Below, piece by piece: positions 7,688-15,076 of a stretch of 16,665 nucleotides of DNA. Numbering within the stretch: the stretch's first letter is position 1; each line of letters starts with the position of its first letter. Position numbers and translations under genes: made by a program. Below the pieces are notes generated by a model, which had not been told where the DNA came from, searched no databases, and worked only from the letters and a program-made list of their open reading frames with translations. Where the stretch lies: contig JAGGYV010000276.1 in assembly GCA_021162325.1 (NCBI GenBank), positions 1 to 16,665 of the forward strand, given 5' to 3'. Origin of the DNA: Desulfobacteraceae bacterium (GTDB lineage: Bacteria > Desulfobacterota > Desulfobacteria > Desulfobacterales > Desulfosalsimonadaceae).

Positions 7688-9604
7688 TTATTCATCAAAT
7701 AAATCCAGTTCCAGCTTCCGGGCTTTGATATTTTCCAAAGCATCTTTGACAAATACATCTATTCCAACCCCGAACCTCACCTTACCGTCTAATGTGCGCA
7801 CGGAAAGGGTCTTATTTTCCCGTTCCTTTTCACCCGCCGTGATAATCAAAGGAATCTGGTTCAGCTGGGCTTCTCTGACCTTTTTCTTTAAGCTTTCCGT
7901 ACGGTCATCGACCGACGAACGCAACCCGGCTTTTTCAAATGTCCGATGGAGTTCCTCGGCAAAGGGGGCCAAATCGTCATTAATGGGCAGGATCACCACC
8001 TGAACCGGGGCCAGCCACAAAGGAAACTTACCGACAAAATGTTCAATCAGGATTCCCAGAAACCGTTCAATAGACCCGTAAATCACCCGGTGAATCATGA
8101 CCGGCCGATGCTTGTCATTGTCCGCCCCGATATATGAGAGATCAAACCGTTCCGGCAGCGACATATCCAGTTGGATGGTGCCGCACTGCCAGGTCCGGCC
8201 AATGGCATCTTTAATGTGGATATCAATCTTAGGGCCGTAAAATGCCCCATCTCCTTCATTAATTTTATATTCCAGCCCATATTCATCCAGGGCACTGCTA
8301 AGTCCGTTTGTCGCGCTTTCCCACTGCGCATCACTGCCGATTGATTTTTTCGGACGGGTGGAAAGCTCCAGATGGAACCCTAAACCGAATGTTTTGTACA
8401 TCCGGTCCACCAGGCGCAGCACCCCTATAATTTCATCTTTAATCTGATCCGGTGTCATGAAAATATGCGCGTCATCCTGGTGAAACGCCCGGACCCGAAA
8501 CAGTCCGGACAATACGCCGCTAAGCTCATGGCGATGAACCAGGCCGACTTCCCCCACTCTTAAAGGCAAATCCTTATACGAGTATCGCCGCCGTTTGTAC
8601 AGCAGCATGCCGCCGGGACAGTTCATGGGTTTGATGGCAGACTCGATTTCATCAATCACCACCGTATACATATTGTCCCGGTAATTTTCCCAATGCCCGC
8701 TCTGTTCCCATAAACTCCGGTTTAAAATAATCGGCGTTTTTGTTTCCACATACCCGGCCGCCCGATGTTCTTCCCGCCAGTAATCTAAAAGCGCATTCCA
8801 GATTTCCATGCCGTTGGGATGAAAGAAAGCCATACCCGGGGCTTCGTCGTGAAAGCTGAACAGATCTAGTGCCGCACCGATCTTGCGATGATCCCGCTTG
8901 CGGGCTTCTTCCAGAAAATTCAGATATTTTTTCAGTTCCTTTTTATCAAAAAACGCGGTGCCATATATCCGCTGAAGTTGAGGGTTTGCAGGATCAGCGC
9001 GCCAATAGGCACCGGAAACCTTCATCAGCTTAATCGCTTTGATATAACCGGTATTCGGAATATGAGGCCCCCGGCACAAATCCGTAAAATCCCCCTGGGA
9101 ATAAAATGAGATGGTCCCGTCATCAAGGTCTGCGATCATTTCAAGCTTATACGGTTCGTCTTTGTAAAACGCCAAAGCGTCCTTCTTGGAAACCTCTTTG
9201 CGCGTAATCCGCTGCTTCTCCTTGATAATCTTTTTGATTTCCGCCTCAATTTTGGGAAAATCGTCTTCAGATATCGGCTCCATATCGATATCATAATAAA
9301 ACCCGTTTTCCACGGTCGGCCCGATGGTCAATTTGGCTTTCGGGTAGAGCGCCAGGATCGCCTGGGCCATTACATGCGCGGCACTGTGGCGCAATATTTC
9401 CAGGGCCTGTTCATCTCTGGAGGTAAGAAAACTGACAGGGGTGTCTCTGTCAATCTGTGCACTCAAATCAAGGAGAATGCCATCTATTTCCATTGCCACA
9501 CAATTGCGCGCAAATCCCTCGGAAATTGAGGTGGCTACGGCAAATCCATCTGTTGGCGCTTCAAACTTTTTTACATTTCCATCCGGAAAAGTGATATTGA
9601 TCAT
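7688..9604 (-). CDS. thrS: Threonyl-tRNA synthetase
   Basis: ThrRS charges tRNA-Thr in the cytoplasm. The 638 residues show the full bacterial layout. A TGS domain comes first (1-60, MINITFPDGNVKKFEAP). The editing domain has HSAAH (His73, His77) and DLCRGPH (Cys177, His181), which remove mischarged serine. The class II core carries motif 1 around PIILNRSLWEQSGHW, motif 2 around FRVRAFHQDDAHIF and motif 3 with IYGSIERFLGIL. The zinc-binding trio is Cys329 in MNCPGGM, His380 and His505 in MIHRVIYGS. The C-terminal anticodon-binding domain begins near APVQVVILP. The length is normal. It heads a minus-strand unit with aroE and aroK. I see no T-box-like leader upstream; instead the region carries a palindromic repeat. 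Confidence 0.98.
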   Translation of the reverse strand: MINITFPDGNVKKFEAPTDGFAVATSISEGFARNCVAMEIDGILLDLSAQIDRDTPVSFLTSRDEQALEILRHSAAHVMAQAILALYPKAKLTIGPTVENGFYYDIDMEPISEDDFPKIEAEIKKIIKEKQRITRKEVSKKDALAFYKDEPYKLEMIADLDDGTISFYSQGDFTDLCRGPHIPNTGYIKAIKLMKVSGAYWRADPANPQLQRIYGTAFFDKKELKKYLNFLEEARKRDHRKIGAALDLFSFHDEAPGMAFFHPNGMEIWNALLDYWREEHRAAGYVETKTPIILNRSLWEQSGHWENYRDNMYTVVIDEIESAIKPMNCPGGMLLYKRRRYSYKDLPLRVGEVGLVHRHELSGVLSGLFRVRAFHQDDAHIFMTPDQIKDEIIGVLRLVDRMYKTFGLGFHLELSTRPKKSIGSDAQWESATNGLSSALDEYGLEYKINEGDGAFYGPKIDIHIKDAIGRTWQCGTIQLDMSLPERFDLSYIGADNDKHRPVMIHRVIYGSIERFLGILIEHFVGKFPLWLAPVQVVILPINDDLAPFAEELHRTFEKAGLRSSVDDRTESLKKKVREAQLNQIPLIITAGEKERENKTLSVRTLDGKVRFGVGIDVFVKDALENIKARKLELDLFDE

Positions 9605-9863
9605 TGACGATTCTTTCTTTTAAAATTAATAGTGTTAAAATTGATATTTCTTTAAAATTCAGACTTCGATAGCAAAGAAAAAAGCTCCAAGTCCAAGACG
9701 CGCAAATCCTGAGTGATGATTCGTACTTCTTGTACCATGAAGAAACGAAGGATGCTGCGCAACGCAGAAATTGGACTTTTTACGAAGCCATTAAAATTTA
9801 TGAAAAATGCCTGTTAAGGTCAAGGCTAAATATAAAACTTCAAATCTCAGATGACAAAAGAAT
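9605..9863. other. Divergent intergenic region between thrS and rnd
   Basis: This 259-bp region must contain the promoters of both thrS (minus) and rnd (plus). Its centre is occupied by the second copy of the palindromic repeat. The octamer TTAAAATT occurs four times, at 9620, 9635, 9652 and 9791. The last two bracket the repeat and could be a target-site duplication; the others may simply reflect AT richness. No convincing sigma-70 boxes can be named for either gene. Confidence 0.5.
9652..9798. repeat. MITE-like palindromic repeat, copy 2
   Basis: The 91-bp core 9695-9785 matches 3982-4072 without gaps, with nine differences counted by eye. It keeps the terminal GACTTTTTACGA (9774-9785), the GCGC/ATCCT..AGGAT/GCGC arms and the GTAC-loop-GTAC hairpin. 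The left terminus (about 9650-9680) is degenerate: it aligns with copy 1 but TCGTAAAAAGTC has decayed to a TTTAAAATTCAG-like form. TTAAAATT at 9652-9659 and 9791-9798 flanks it. Both copies have the same orientation in the window. Confidence 0.75.
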
Positions 9864-11018
9864 ATGCTAAATTCAGCTCCTGACACACCTGTTTATATAG
9901 ATTCCGCAAGCGGCTTAATCGATTTTATAGCAGACCTTCGCAAGGAAACTCTGATTGCTTTTGATCTGGAAGCAGACTCCATGTTTCATTTCAAGGAAAA
10001 GGTCTGCCTGATTCAGGCAGGCACTGCTTCGTCAAGCTATATCATTGATCCTCTGTCTATTCCAGATTTATCACCGTTGTCACAAATTTTATCTGATCCA
10101 AATATTACCAAAATTTTTCACGGGGCGGATTACGATGTCCGGAGCTTATACCGGGACTATCAAATCGCCATTCATAATCTCTTTGACACCGAGCTTGCCA
10201 GCCGTTTTCTGGGAAATGCCGAAACCGGCTTAAATACCGTTTTGCAAAACCGGTTTGGCGTCAAACTGGAAAAAAAATATCAGAAAAAAGACTGGTCCCA
10301 ACGCCCCCTGCCGGAACCAATGATTACATATGCCGCCAAAGATGTACAATATTTAATCCCGCTATATGAAATTCAAAAAAAAGAACTGGCGGAAAAAGGC
10401 CGCCTTGACTGGGTGACAGAAGAATGCAGGGACCTGACGTTGGTCAGATCGGGACCTGTCAATGAACGGCCCCTGTTTTTGAAAATAAAAGGTTCCGGAC
10501 GTCTTGAACGCCGAAGTCTTGCGGTGCTTGAAGCCCTTCTGGAATTCAGGCTGGAACTGGCGGGAACCAAAGACCGTCCTCTGTTTAAAGTCATCGGCAA
10601 TGCCTCTTTAACAAAGATTGCCGTTGTCCAACCCCAATCAATGGAACAATTAATTAAAACCTACGCCTTGAGCCCAAAACAAATCAATATGTATGGCAGC
10701 CCGATACTCCGGCATATCAAAACAGCTTTGGCCATACCCGAAAGAGACCTTCCCCGGTATCCGAGATCACATTCCAGACGAATCAGCAATGATGCGTCTG
10801 ACAGGTTCAAAACCCTTAAATTATGGCGTGAACAAAAGGCGGCAGAACTTGAAATAGATCCGGGTGTGCTGATTAATAATTCGGCATTAAAAACCATTGC
10901 TGAATCAAATCCGCAGAATCCTGAAGACCTGAATAACATTTTTATGCTCAAAAACTGGCAAAAAAAAGAATTAGGCGCAGGCATAATTACGACGTTAAGC
11001 AGACCGGAAAAGAATTAA
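9864..11018 (+). CDS. rnd: Ribonuclease D
   Basis: RNase D is a 3'-5' exoribonuclease that trims the 3' ends of tRNA precursors and other small RNAs. The 384-residue protein carries the DEDDy catalytic set. Asp34 and Glu36 lie in AFDLEADSM, Asp91 in FHGADYDVRSL, and Tyr156 and Asp160 in YAAKDVQYL. FDTELASRFLG and the GLNTVLQ segment are also typical. A first HRDC domain spans roughly 210-287 (ERRSLAVLEALLEFR onward). A second, weaker one follows around 309-355 (FKTLKLWREQKAAELEID, then INNSALKTIAE). This matches the E. coli length and domain order. The ribosome binding site before the ATG is weak. The stop codon shares its last base with the start of the next gene (TAATG), indicating translational coupling. 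Confidence 0.95.
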   Translation: MLNSAPDTPVYIDSASGLIDFIADLRKETLIAFDLEADSMFHFKEKVCLIQAGTASSSYIIDPLSIPDLSPLSQILSDPNITKIFHGADYDVRSLYRDYQIAIHNLFDTELASRFLGNAETGLNTVLQNRFGVKLEKKYQKKDWSQRPLPEPMITYAAKDVQYLIPLYEIQKKELAEKGRLDWVTEECRDLTLVRSGPVNERPLFLKIKGSGRLERRSLAVLEALLEFRLELAGTKDRPLFKVIGNASLTKIAVVQPQSMEQLIKTYALSPKQINMYGSPILRHIKTALAIPERDLPRYPRSHSRRISNDASDRFKTLKLWREQKAAELEIDPGVLINNSALKTIAESNPQNPEDLNNIFMLKNWQKKELGAGIITTLSRPEKN

Positions 11019-11623
11019 TGTCCGAACACCGCGTTGAATTTAACAGCGACAATAATATTGTCCTTGAAGGACTGCTTTCCGAGGGAACAACCGGCCGAGG
11101 GGTCGTTATCACCCACCCGCATCCGCTTTATGGCGGAGATATGACCAATATTGTCGTGGAAACCATTCAAAACGCCTATCAAAAAATGGGGCATACCACC
11201 TTACGATTTAATTTCAGGGGAATGGGCAGAAGCACCGGCAGCTATGATGACGGAAACGGTGAACAGGCAGATGTCGTGGCTGCGTTTGATTTTTTAAAAG
11301 AAAAAGACCGACAGGCCATTGACCTTGTGGGGTATTCGTTTGGTGCATGGGTAATTGCCCAAATGGTTAATAAGGTGACGACAGAGGCCGTTATTATGGT
11401 ATCACCGCCAGCTACCATGATGAAATTTGAATCCACCTCGCCCATCCCGAACCTAAAACTGGTGGTCACCGGAAGCCGCGATGAATTCGCACCGCCGGAT
11501 CTGGTTGAACAACTAGTCCATACGTGGAATCCGGTCGCCACATTCACTGTCATCAACGGGGCGGATCATTTCTTTTTCGGATATACGGACCGGCTGACAG
11601 ACATTTTTTCAGGCGATTTTTGA
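11018..11623 (+). CDS. Small alpha/beta hydrolase (COG2945-type)
   Basis: This 201-residue cytoplasmic alpha/beta hydrolase resembles the COG2945/dienelactone-hydrolase-like group, whose substrates are largely unknown. Visible elements are THPHPLYGGDMTN (32-44), RFNFRGMGRSTG (63-74), the nucleophile elbow GYSFGA with Ser107, Asp155 in TGSRDEF and His184 in NGADHFF. The triad is complete. There is no signal peptide. It starts on the last base of the rnd stop codon (1-bp overlap), so expression should follow rnd. The 3' end is odd: its TGA stop is the first triplet of TGATGGCTTCGTAAAAAG, the terminus of the repeat family seen elsewhere in the window. Insertion of that repeat may have set the C-terminus, though the length is normal for the family. 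Confidence 0.88.
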   Translation: MSEHRVEFNSDNNIVLEGLLSEGTTGRGVVITHPHPLYGGDMTNIVVETIQNAYQKMGHTTLRFNFRGMGRSTGSYDDGNGEQADVVAAFDFLKEKDRQAIDLVGYSFGAWVIAQMVNKVTTEAVIMVSPPATMMKFESTSPIPNLKLVVTGSRDEFAPPDLVEQLVHTWNPVATFTVINGADHFFFGYTDRLTDIFSGDF

Positions 11624-11638
11624 TGGCTTCGTAAAAAG
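11621..11638. repeat. Solo terminus of the palindromic repeat family
   Basis: TGATGGCTTCGTAAAAAG is the inverse of the right end of copy 2 (CTTTTTACGAAGCCAT at 9777-9792) and close to that of copy 1. No matching interior follows; the sequence passes directly into a different fragment. It looks like a leftover end after deletion or rearrangement. Confidence 0.6.
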
Positions 11639-11640
11639 CT

Positions 11641-11751
11641 TTTCATGGGGTTTAATTTCTTAAACTCTTCCCAATGATCAATAAAAATCTGTTCAAATAT
11701 ATTTCCATCTTGTTGTGCTTCTTCTTGAGCTACCGGAAATCGCATGGCCAT
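11641..11751 (-). pseudogene. Possible IS91-type transposase N-terminal fragment
   Basis: A minus-strand frame starting at 11751 reads MAMRFPVAQEEAQQDGNIF, then EQIFIDHWEEFKKLNP. The 'IFxxHWxxFK' pattern resembles the N-terminal region that precedes the zinc-binding motif of IS91-type transposases. The resemblance ends at about residue 35, where the frame runs into the solo repeat end, and none of the zinc-binding cysteines or the HUH/Y2 catalytic motifs is present. If the assignment is right, it is a dead remnant of less than a tenth of a transposase gene. The identification is from memory of the family and is tentative. Confidence 0.35.
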
Positions 11752-11846
11752 TTATTGGCACAGTCATAATTTTTTTCAATAACTTTTTAATATCACAGGC
11801 TATAAAATGAAAATTCCTATACTTTCAACGATAGATAAAACGCTAA

Positions 11847-12035
11847 TCTTATAGTCCACGCTTTTTGAAACTTTTGCAATACTGTCGGAACATCGTTGGA
11901 TTCTTCGCCGTGGATCAGAATTTCTGGTATGTCCGGAACCATGATCCGCCGGTCAAAATAAATGAGCAAGTCCGCGAGTTGACGTATGACGATTCATATG
12001 CGCAATCCTCATTTGAAGATGTCTGTGCGCAATAA
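11847..12035 (+). pseudogene. Orphan coding-like fragment, family not recognised
   Basis: The frame is open between stops at 11844 and 12033 and lacks any ATG. The central part reads like real protein: FFAVDQNFWYVRNHDPPVK, then INEQVRELTYDDSYAQSS and FEDVCAQ. Acidic and aromatic residues are well spread and there are no low-complexity runs. It looks like the 3' end of a gene that lost its 5' part. I do not recognise the family. It could be chance, since the frame is only 62 codons. Confidence 0.35.
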
Positions 12036-12186
12036 ATTGTGAACCGGCACAGGACTGGTGCCGCCAAAATCGTGAAAATGGCACGGGATTTCAGAATTTT
12101 TCGGGCATCATGCATTGATCCGGCATAACCGACCGCTCATCCTAAAGCCACTCCCGAACACGCCACAACAATAAAATACCTGTTAA

Positions 12187-12309
12187 AACTTGACATACAA
12201 GACGATTTTTGAGATAAATCAGGTCGTAAAAGGCAATATCTTATTCCTTTTATTCCTAAAAATTATGCCGGATCATGTTCATCTTTTAGTTGAAACAGAT
12301 CCGAAATAA
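12187..12309 (+). pseudogene. IS200/REP-associated Y1 transposase remnant
   Basis: A 40-codon frame between stops reads ...FLKIMPDHVHLLVETDPK. MPDHVHLLVE is the hallmark HUH motif (His-hydrophobic-His) of IS200/IS605 and REP-associated tyrosine transposases, which process single-stranded DNA hairpins. The catalytic tyrosine downstream and the N-terminal beta sheet are absent. Stops interrupt both sides, so the gene is inactive. A small inverted repeat follows at 12321-12349. Confidence 0.65.
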
Positions 12310-12439
12310 TAACTGGTCCGAAATCATTGTTATCTGAATGGCATGATTTGAAATCGGTTTTGCTATTGTTGAATTAATTGCTATTCAGTGACCCAGAGAA
12401 ATTAAAACAAATGATTGCTAATGGGAATTAAAATAAAAA

Positions 12440-13621
12440 ATGACAACATTATTTGAACCTGGCACAATCGGAAAGATGGATATTAAAAATCGATTTGTCA
12501 GGTCAGCAACCGCCGAACTCCTTGCAACAGATGACGGTCGCGTGACAGATAAATATCTCAAGGCTTATAAACAGCTGGCAAGAGGTGGTGTTGGGCTTAT
12601 CATTACCGGAAATTTCTATGTGAATCCTATCGGTCAGGCGGTGCCGAGAAGTATCGTTATGCATCGAGATGAAATTGTGGATGATCTCAGAAAAGTTGTG
12701 AAAACCGTTCATGAACACGGCGCTAAAATCGTTGCCCAGATTAATCACGCGGGTCGACAATGTTATCCCAATTTCATTAAACAAAAACCGATTGCACCAT
12801 CAGCGGTTCGCGATATGATGTCGCTTGTCAAACCCAAACAGATGTCTCTAAATGAAATCGAAGAAACCATAACTGCTTATGGAGACGCCGCACGACGAGT
12901 AAAGGAAGCCGGATTTGATGGTGTGCAGATCCATGCTGCACATGGATATATGATTAATCAATTCCTCTCTTGTCACACAAACCGCCGGAAAGACGAATGG
13001 GGAGGTTCATTAGATAATCGAATGCGGTTTCTGATAAGGGTGTATGAATTAATCCGCGAAACCGTTGGCCCGGATTATCCGGTTCTGATTAAAATAAACG
13101 GAGAAGACTGCTTTCCAAATGGGGTCACCATCGATCAGTCATTGGCAGTGTGTGAAAAACTGGATGAACTGGGAATAGATGCCATTGAAGTGAGCGGTGG
13201 TATTGGCGAAACCGGATTTTCCACTATCCGTGGAGACATCCCCAGAGATCTACTGATAAAAAACCGGAATATTGTTGAAAAAATCCTCATCCGGTTTTCG
13301 ATCGAAAAAAAAATGCGGAAAAATGCGGAATTTAGCGAGGCCTATTTTCTACCTTTTGCGGCAGCTGTCAAGAAAAAGGTCAATGTACCGGTTATTTCTG
13401 TCGGTGGCATACGTCTCAGAGAAACAATGGAAAATATACTTAAAAACAAGGATGCGGATTTTATTTCTTTATCCCGTCCCTTCATTCGTCAACCCAACCT
13501 GGTCAACCGATTTGAAAAAGGAGAAAAAGATCCCATTACCTGTGATAACTGTAACCGGTGCTCGTTTGAGATGATTATTCATCATAAGCCAATGCGATGC
13601 TATAATAAAGACACCCCTTAA
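12440..13621 (+). CDS. Old Yellow Enzyme-family NADH:flavin oxidoreductase with Cys cluster
   Basis: This 393-residue FMN-binding TIM-barrel reductase belongs to the OYE/2,4-dienoyl-CoA reductase superfamily, whose members reduce activated C=C bonds. It starts with LFEPGTIGKMDIKNRFVRSA (residues 4-23). Further motifs are QINHAGRQ, the active-site region VQIHAAHGYMINQFLS, the conserved NRRKDEWGGSLDNRMRF, and the FMN-phosphate segment VISVGGIR followed by FISLSRPFI. The C-terminus has four cysteines spaced C-x2-C-x2-C-x12-C (368, 371, 374, 387), as expected for a 4Fe-4S site like that of 2,4-dienoyl-CoA reductase. The second flavin/NAD domain of that enzyme is absent, so electrons must come from a partner or directly from NADH. 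The ribosome binding site is poor (GGGA 13 nt upstream). A radical SAM gene follows 98 bp later. Substrate unknown. Confidence 0.9.
   Translation: MTTLFEPGTIGKMDIKNRFVRSATAELLATDDGRVTDKYLKAYKQLARGGVGLIITGNFYVNPIGQAVPRSIVMHRDEIVDDLRKVVKTVHEHGAKIVAQINHAGRQCYPNFIKQKPIAPSAVRDMMSLVKPKQMSLNEIEETITAYGDAARRVKEAGFDGVQIHAAHGYMINQFLSCHTNRRKDEWGGSLDNRMRFLIRVYELIRETVGPDYPVLIKINGEDCFPNGVTIDQSLAVCEKLDELGIDAIEVSGGIGETGFSTIRGDIPRDLLIKNRNIVEKILIRFSIEKKMRKNAEFSEAYFLPFAAAVKKKVNVPVISVGGIRLRETMENILKNKDADFISLSRPFIRQPNLVNRFEKGEKDPITCDNCNRCSFEMIIHHKPMRCYNKDTP
13311..13330 (+). repeat. 10-bp tandem duplication inside the reductase gene
   Basis: AAATGCGGAA occurs twice in direct succession (13311-13320 and 13321-13330), just after a run of A. 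A 10-bp unit is not a multiple of three, but the frame remains open and resumes with conserved sequence (EAYFLPFAAAVKKKVNVPVISVGG). Any slippage here would break the gene. Confidence 0.6.
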
Positions 13622-13646
13622 CAAATTGGACTTGATCAGAAAGTTT

Positions 13647-13677
13647 TTGACTATCATATGCTGTCTATGACTATCAT
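13647..13677 (+). promoter_or_regulatory. Possible sigma-70-like promoter made by the 20-bp duplication
   Basis: TTGACT (13647-13652) resembles a -35 box and TATCAT (13672-13677), in the second repeat unit, resembles a -10 box. The spacing is 19 bp, longer than ideal. It would drive the radical SAM gene starting at 13720. The same TATCAT also occurs in the first unit. The prediction is weak. Confidence 0.25.
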
Positions 13678-13687
13678 ATGCTGTCTA
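13648..13687 (+). repeat. Perfect 20-bp tandem direct repeat, two units
   Basis: The unit TGACTATCATATGCTGTCTA is present twice without a mismatch (13648-13667 and 13668-13687), in the 98-bp gap between the reductase and the radical SAM gene. Each unit contains the palindrome CATATG. Two identical copies in the leader of a gene could be a regulator's binding site or a recent slippage duplication. Confidence 0.85.
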
Positions 13688-13719
13688 GTAAAAAAAGCCT
13701 TAATAGATAGAGAAAAACA

Positions 13720-15063
13720 ATGAAAAAAAAATTATTATTAATAAATCCGGCTCAAAGCAAAAAACCAAATCTGGCTAATCTGTTCACAATCCCATCATCA
13801 AGTTTAGGGTACCTGGCTGCACTGACGCCTTCGGATTGGGATATAAAAATTATGGATGAAAATATTGAGAAGTTAACATTTGAGGAGGCTGACCTTGTCG
13901 CTATAACGACCTACACCTGTAATGCGCCCAGAGCATATGAAGTAGCTGAGATTTACAGGAAAAAAGGGATAAAAACAGTTATTGGCGGCGTGCATGTCTC
14001 AATGCTGCCAGATGAAGCCGCACAGTATGTTGATACTGTTGTTACAGGTGAGGCGGAATCAGTATGGGGAACGGTATTAAAGGATTTTGAGAAAAATGAA
14101 ATGAAAAAGCGGTACACGTCAGAACTTATTTCTCTGGAAAATCAAGTTCACCCCAGAACGGATCTCTACTCCTGGAAATATAAATTGTTTACAGTGGAAA
14201 CGTCCAGAGGCTGCCCCAATGATTGTGAGTTCTGTACTGTAGGGTTATTTAATGGGCACAAGTACAGGCAAAGACCTGTTGAAGATGTATTAGATGAACT
14301 GGAAAAACTACCCCGCAAGTTTTTCATGTTTTCAGATAACAATATTCTTGGTCATGGAAAAAAGGCAGAAGAAAGAGCGATTCGTTTGTTTAAAGGCATG
14401 GTTGACAGAGGAATAAAAAAACGATGGGGTTGTTACGTTGGAGTTGATTTTGTAAACAATCCGGAAGTTTTAAAATGGGCTAAAAAAGCCGGCTGCTCAA
14501 GCTGTTTCATCGGTTTTGAATCCCTCAACGAAGAATCACTGAAAGAAATCCAGAAAACCAGAAATTTAAAAATGGGTGTGGATCATTATAAAGAGGTTGT
14601 ACAAAAAATTCATGACAACGGCATTGGACTTATCATTGGATCATTTATTATGGGTAATGATCATGATTATCCGGATATTTTTCAAAGAACAACGGATTTT
14701 ATTTTAGAGTCAAAGATAGATACGGCACAACTCTCAATTTTAAACCCTTTTCCGGGTACAAGACTATTTGAAAGACTTGAGAAGGAAGGAAGACTGTTAT
14801 ACACAAATTATCCTCATGATTGGCAGTATCTGGATTTCACAAAAGTTTTATATAAACCGAAGAACATGACACCTGATCAGCTGCATGAAGGCGTTGCCCA
14901 GGTTTACAAAGACACTTCATCAAGATTAATATCGCTAAAAAGAGCAATTACGTCATACACAGATACGAAAGATTTGTTGGGAGCAATTATTGCCTACTTT
15001 GGTAATCGCTCTTCCGGTGATCTGTGGCGTAAAGTATCTGATGCCGTCGAGTTAGAAAATTAG
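13720..15063 (+). CDS. B12-binding-type radical SAM protein
   Basis: This 447-residue protein combines an N-terminal cobalamin-binding-like domain (about 1-135) with a radical SAM barrel (about 155-370). The N-terminal part has LLLINPAQ, SSLGYLAALTP, VAITTYTCNAPRAYEVA, TVIGGVHVSMLPDEA and VVTGEAESVW, typical of the BchE/HpnP-like group, without a classical DxHxxG base-off histidine. The cluster motif is C-x3-C-x2-C in SRGCPNDCEFC (Cys165, 169, 172), which ligates the 4Fe-4S cluster that cleaves SAM. GHKYRQRPVEDVLDEL, FMFSDNNILG, CFIGFESLNEESL, IIGSFIMGNDHD and LNPFPGTRLFERLEKEGRL follow, as in DUF4070-type members. Such enzymes methylate or cyclise unreactive carbons. The substrate here is unknown. 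AGAG precedes the ATG. The next gene is 13 bp downstream, so the two probably form an operon. Confidence 0.93.
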   Translation: MKKKLLLINPAQSKKPNLANLFTIPSSSLGYLAALTPSDWDIKIMDENIEKLTFEEADLVAITTYTCNAPRAYEVAEIYRKKGIKTVIGGVHVSMLPDEAAQYVDTVVTGEAESVWGTVLKDFEKNEMKKRYTSELISLENQVHPRTDLYSWKYKLFTVETSRGCPNDCEFCTVGLFNGHKYRQRPVEDVLDELEKLPRKFFMFSDNNILGHGKKAEERAIRLFKGMVDRGIKKRWGCYVGVDFVNNPEVLKWAKKAGCSSCFIGFESLNEESLKEIQKTRNLKMGVDHYKEVVQKIHDNGIGLIIGSFIMGNDHDYPDIFQRTTDFILESKIDTAQLSILNPFPGTRLFERLEKEGRLLYTNYPHDWQYLDFTKVLYKPKNMTPDQLHEGVAQVYKDTSSRLISLKRAITSYTDTKDLLGAIIAYFGNRSSGDLWRKVSDAVELEN

Positions 15064-15076
15064 AGTCTATACCTGT

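Larger units (their letters stand above)
11624..12439. other. Gene-poor region with decayed mobile and coding remnants
   Basis: This 816-bp stretch holds no intact gene. From left to right it has a solo repeat end, the possible IS91-type fragment, an orphan coding-like frame (11847-12035) and a Y1 transposase remnant (12187-12309). A 7-bp inverted repeat AAATCAT/ATGATTT with a 15-nt loop lies at 12321-12349. The promoter of the downstream reductase should lie in about 12350-12435, which is AT-rich, but no clear boxes can be named. Confidence 0.6.

Noticed and set aside
7188..8003. Plus-strand open frame (271 codons) spanning the aroE-thrS junction
   Set aside because: It is antisense to two clear housekeeping genes and has a Ser-rich, low-information composition typical of shadow frames.
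9605..9863. T-box leader upstream of thrS
   Set aside because: No T-box consensus or terminator/antiterminator pair is visible on the minus strand, and the space is taken by the repeat.
11915..12115. Minus-strand open frame (66 codons) in the remnant region
   Set aside because: It overlaps the more protein-like plus-strand fragment, shows no recognisable motif and has no good ribosome binding site.
12222..12231. GTCGTAAAAGGC-like match to the repeat terminus
   Set aside because: Only about eight bases match and the rest of the element is absent, so chance is a sufficient explanation.
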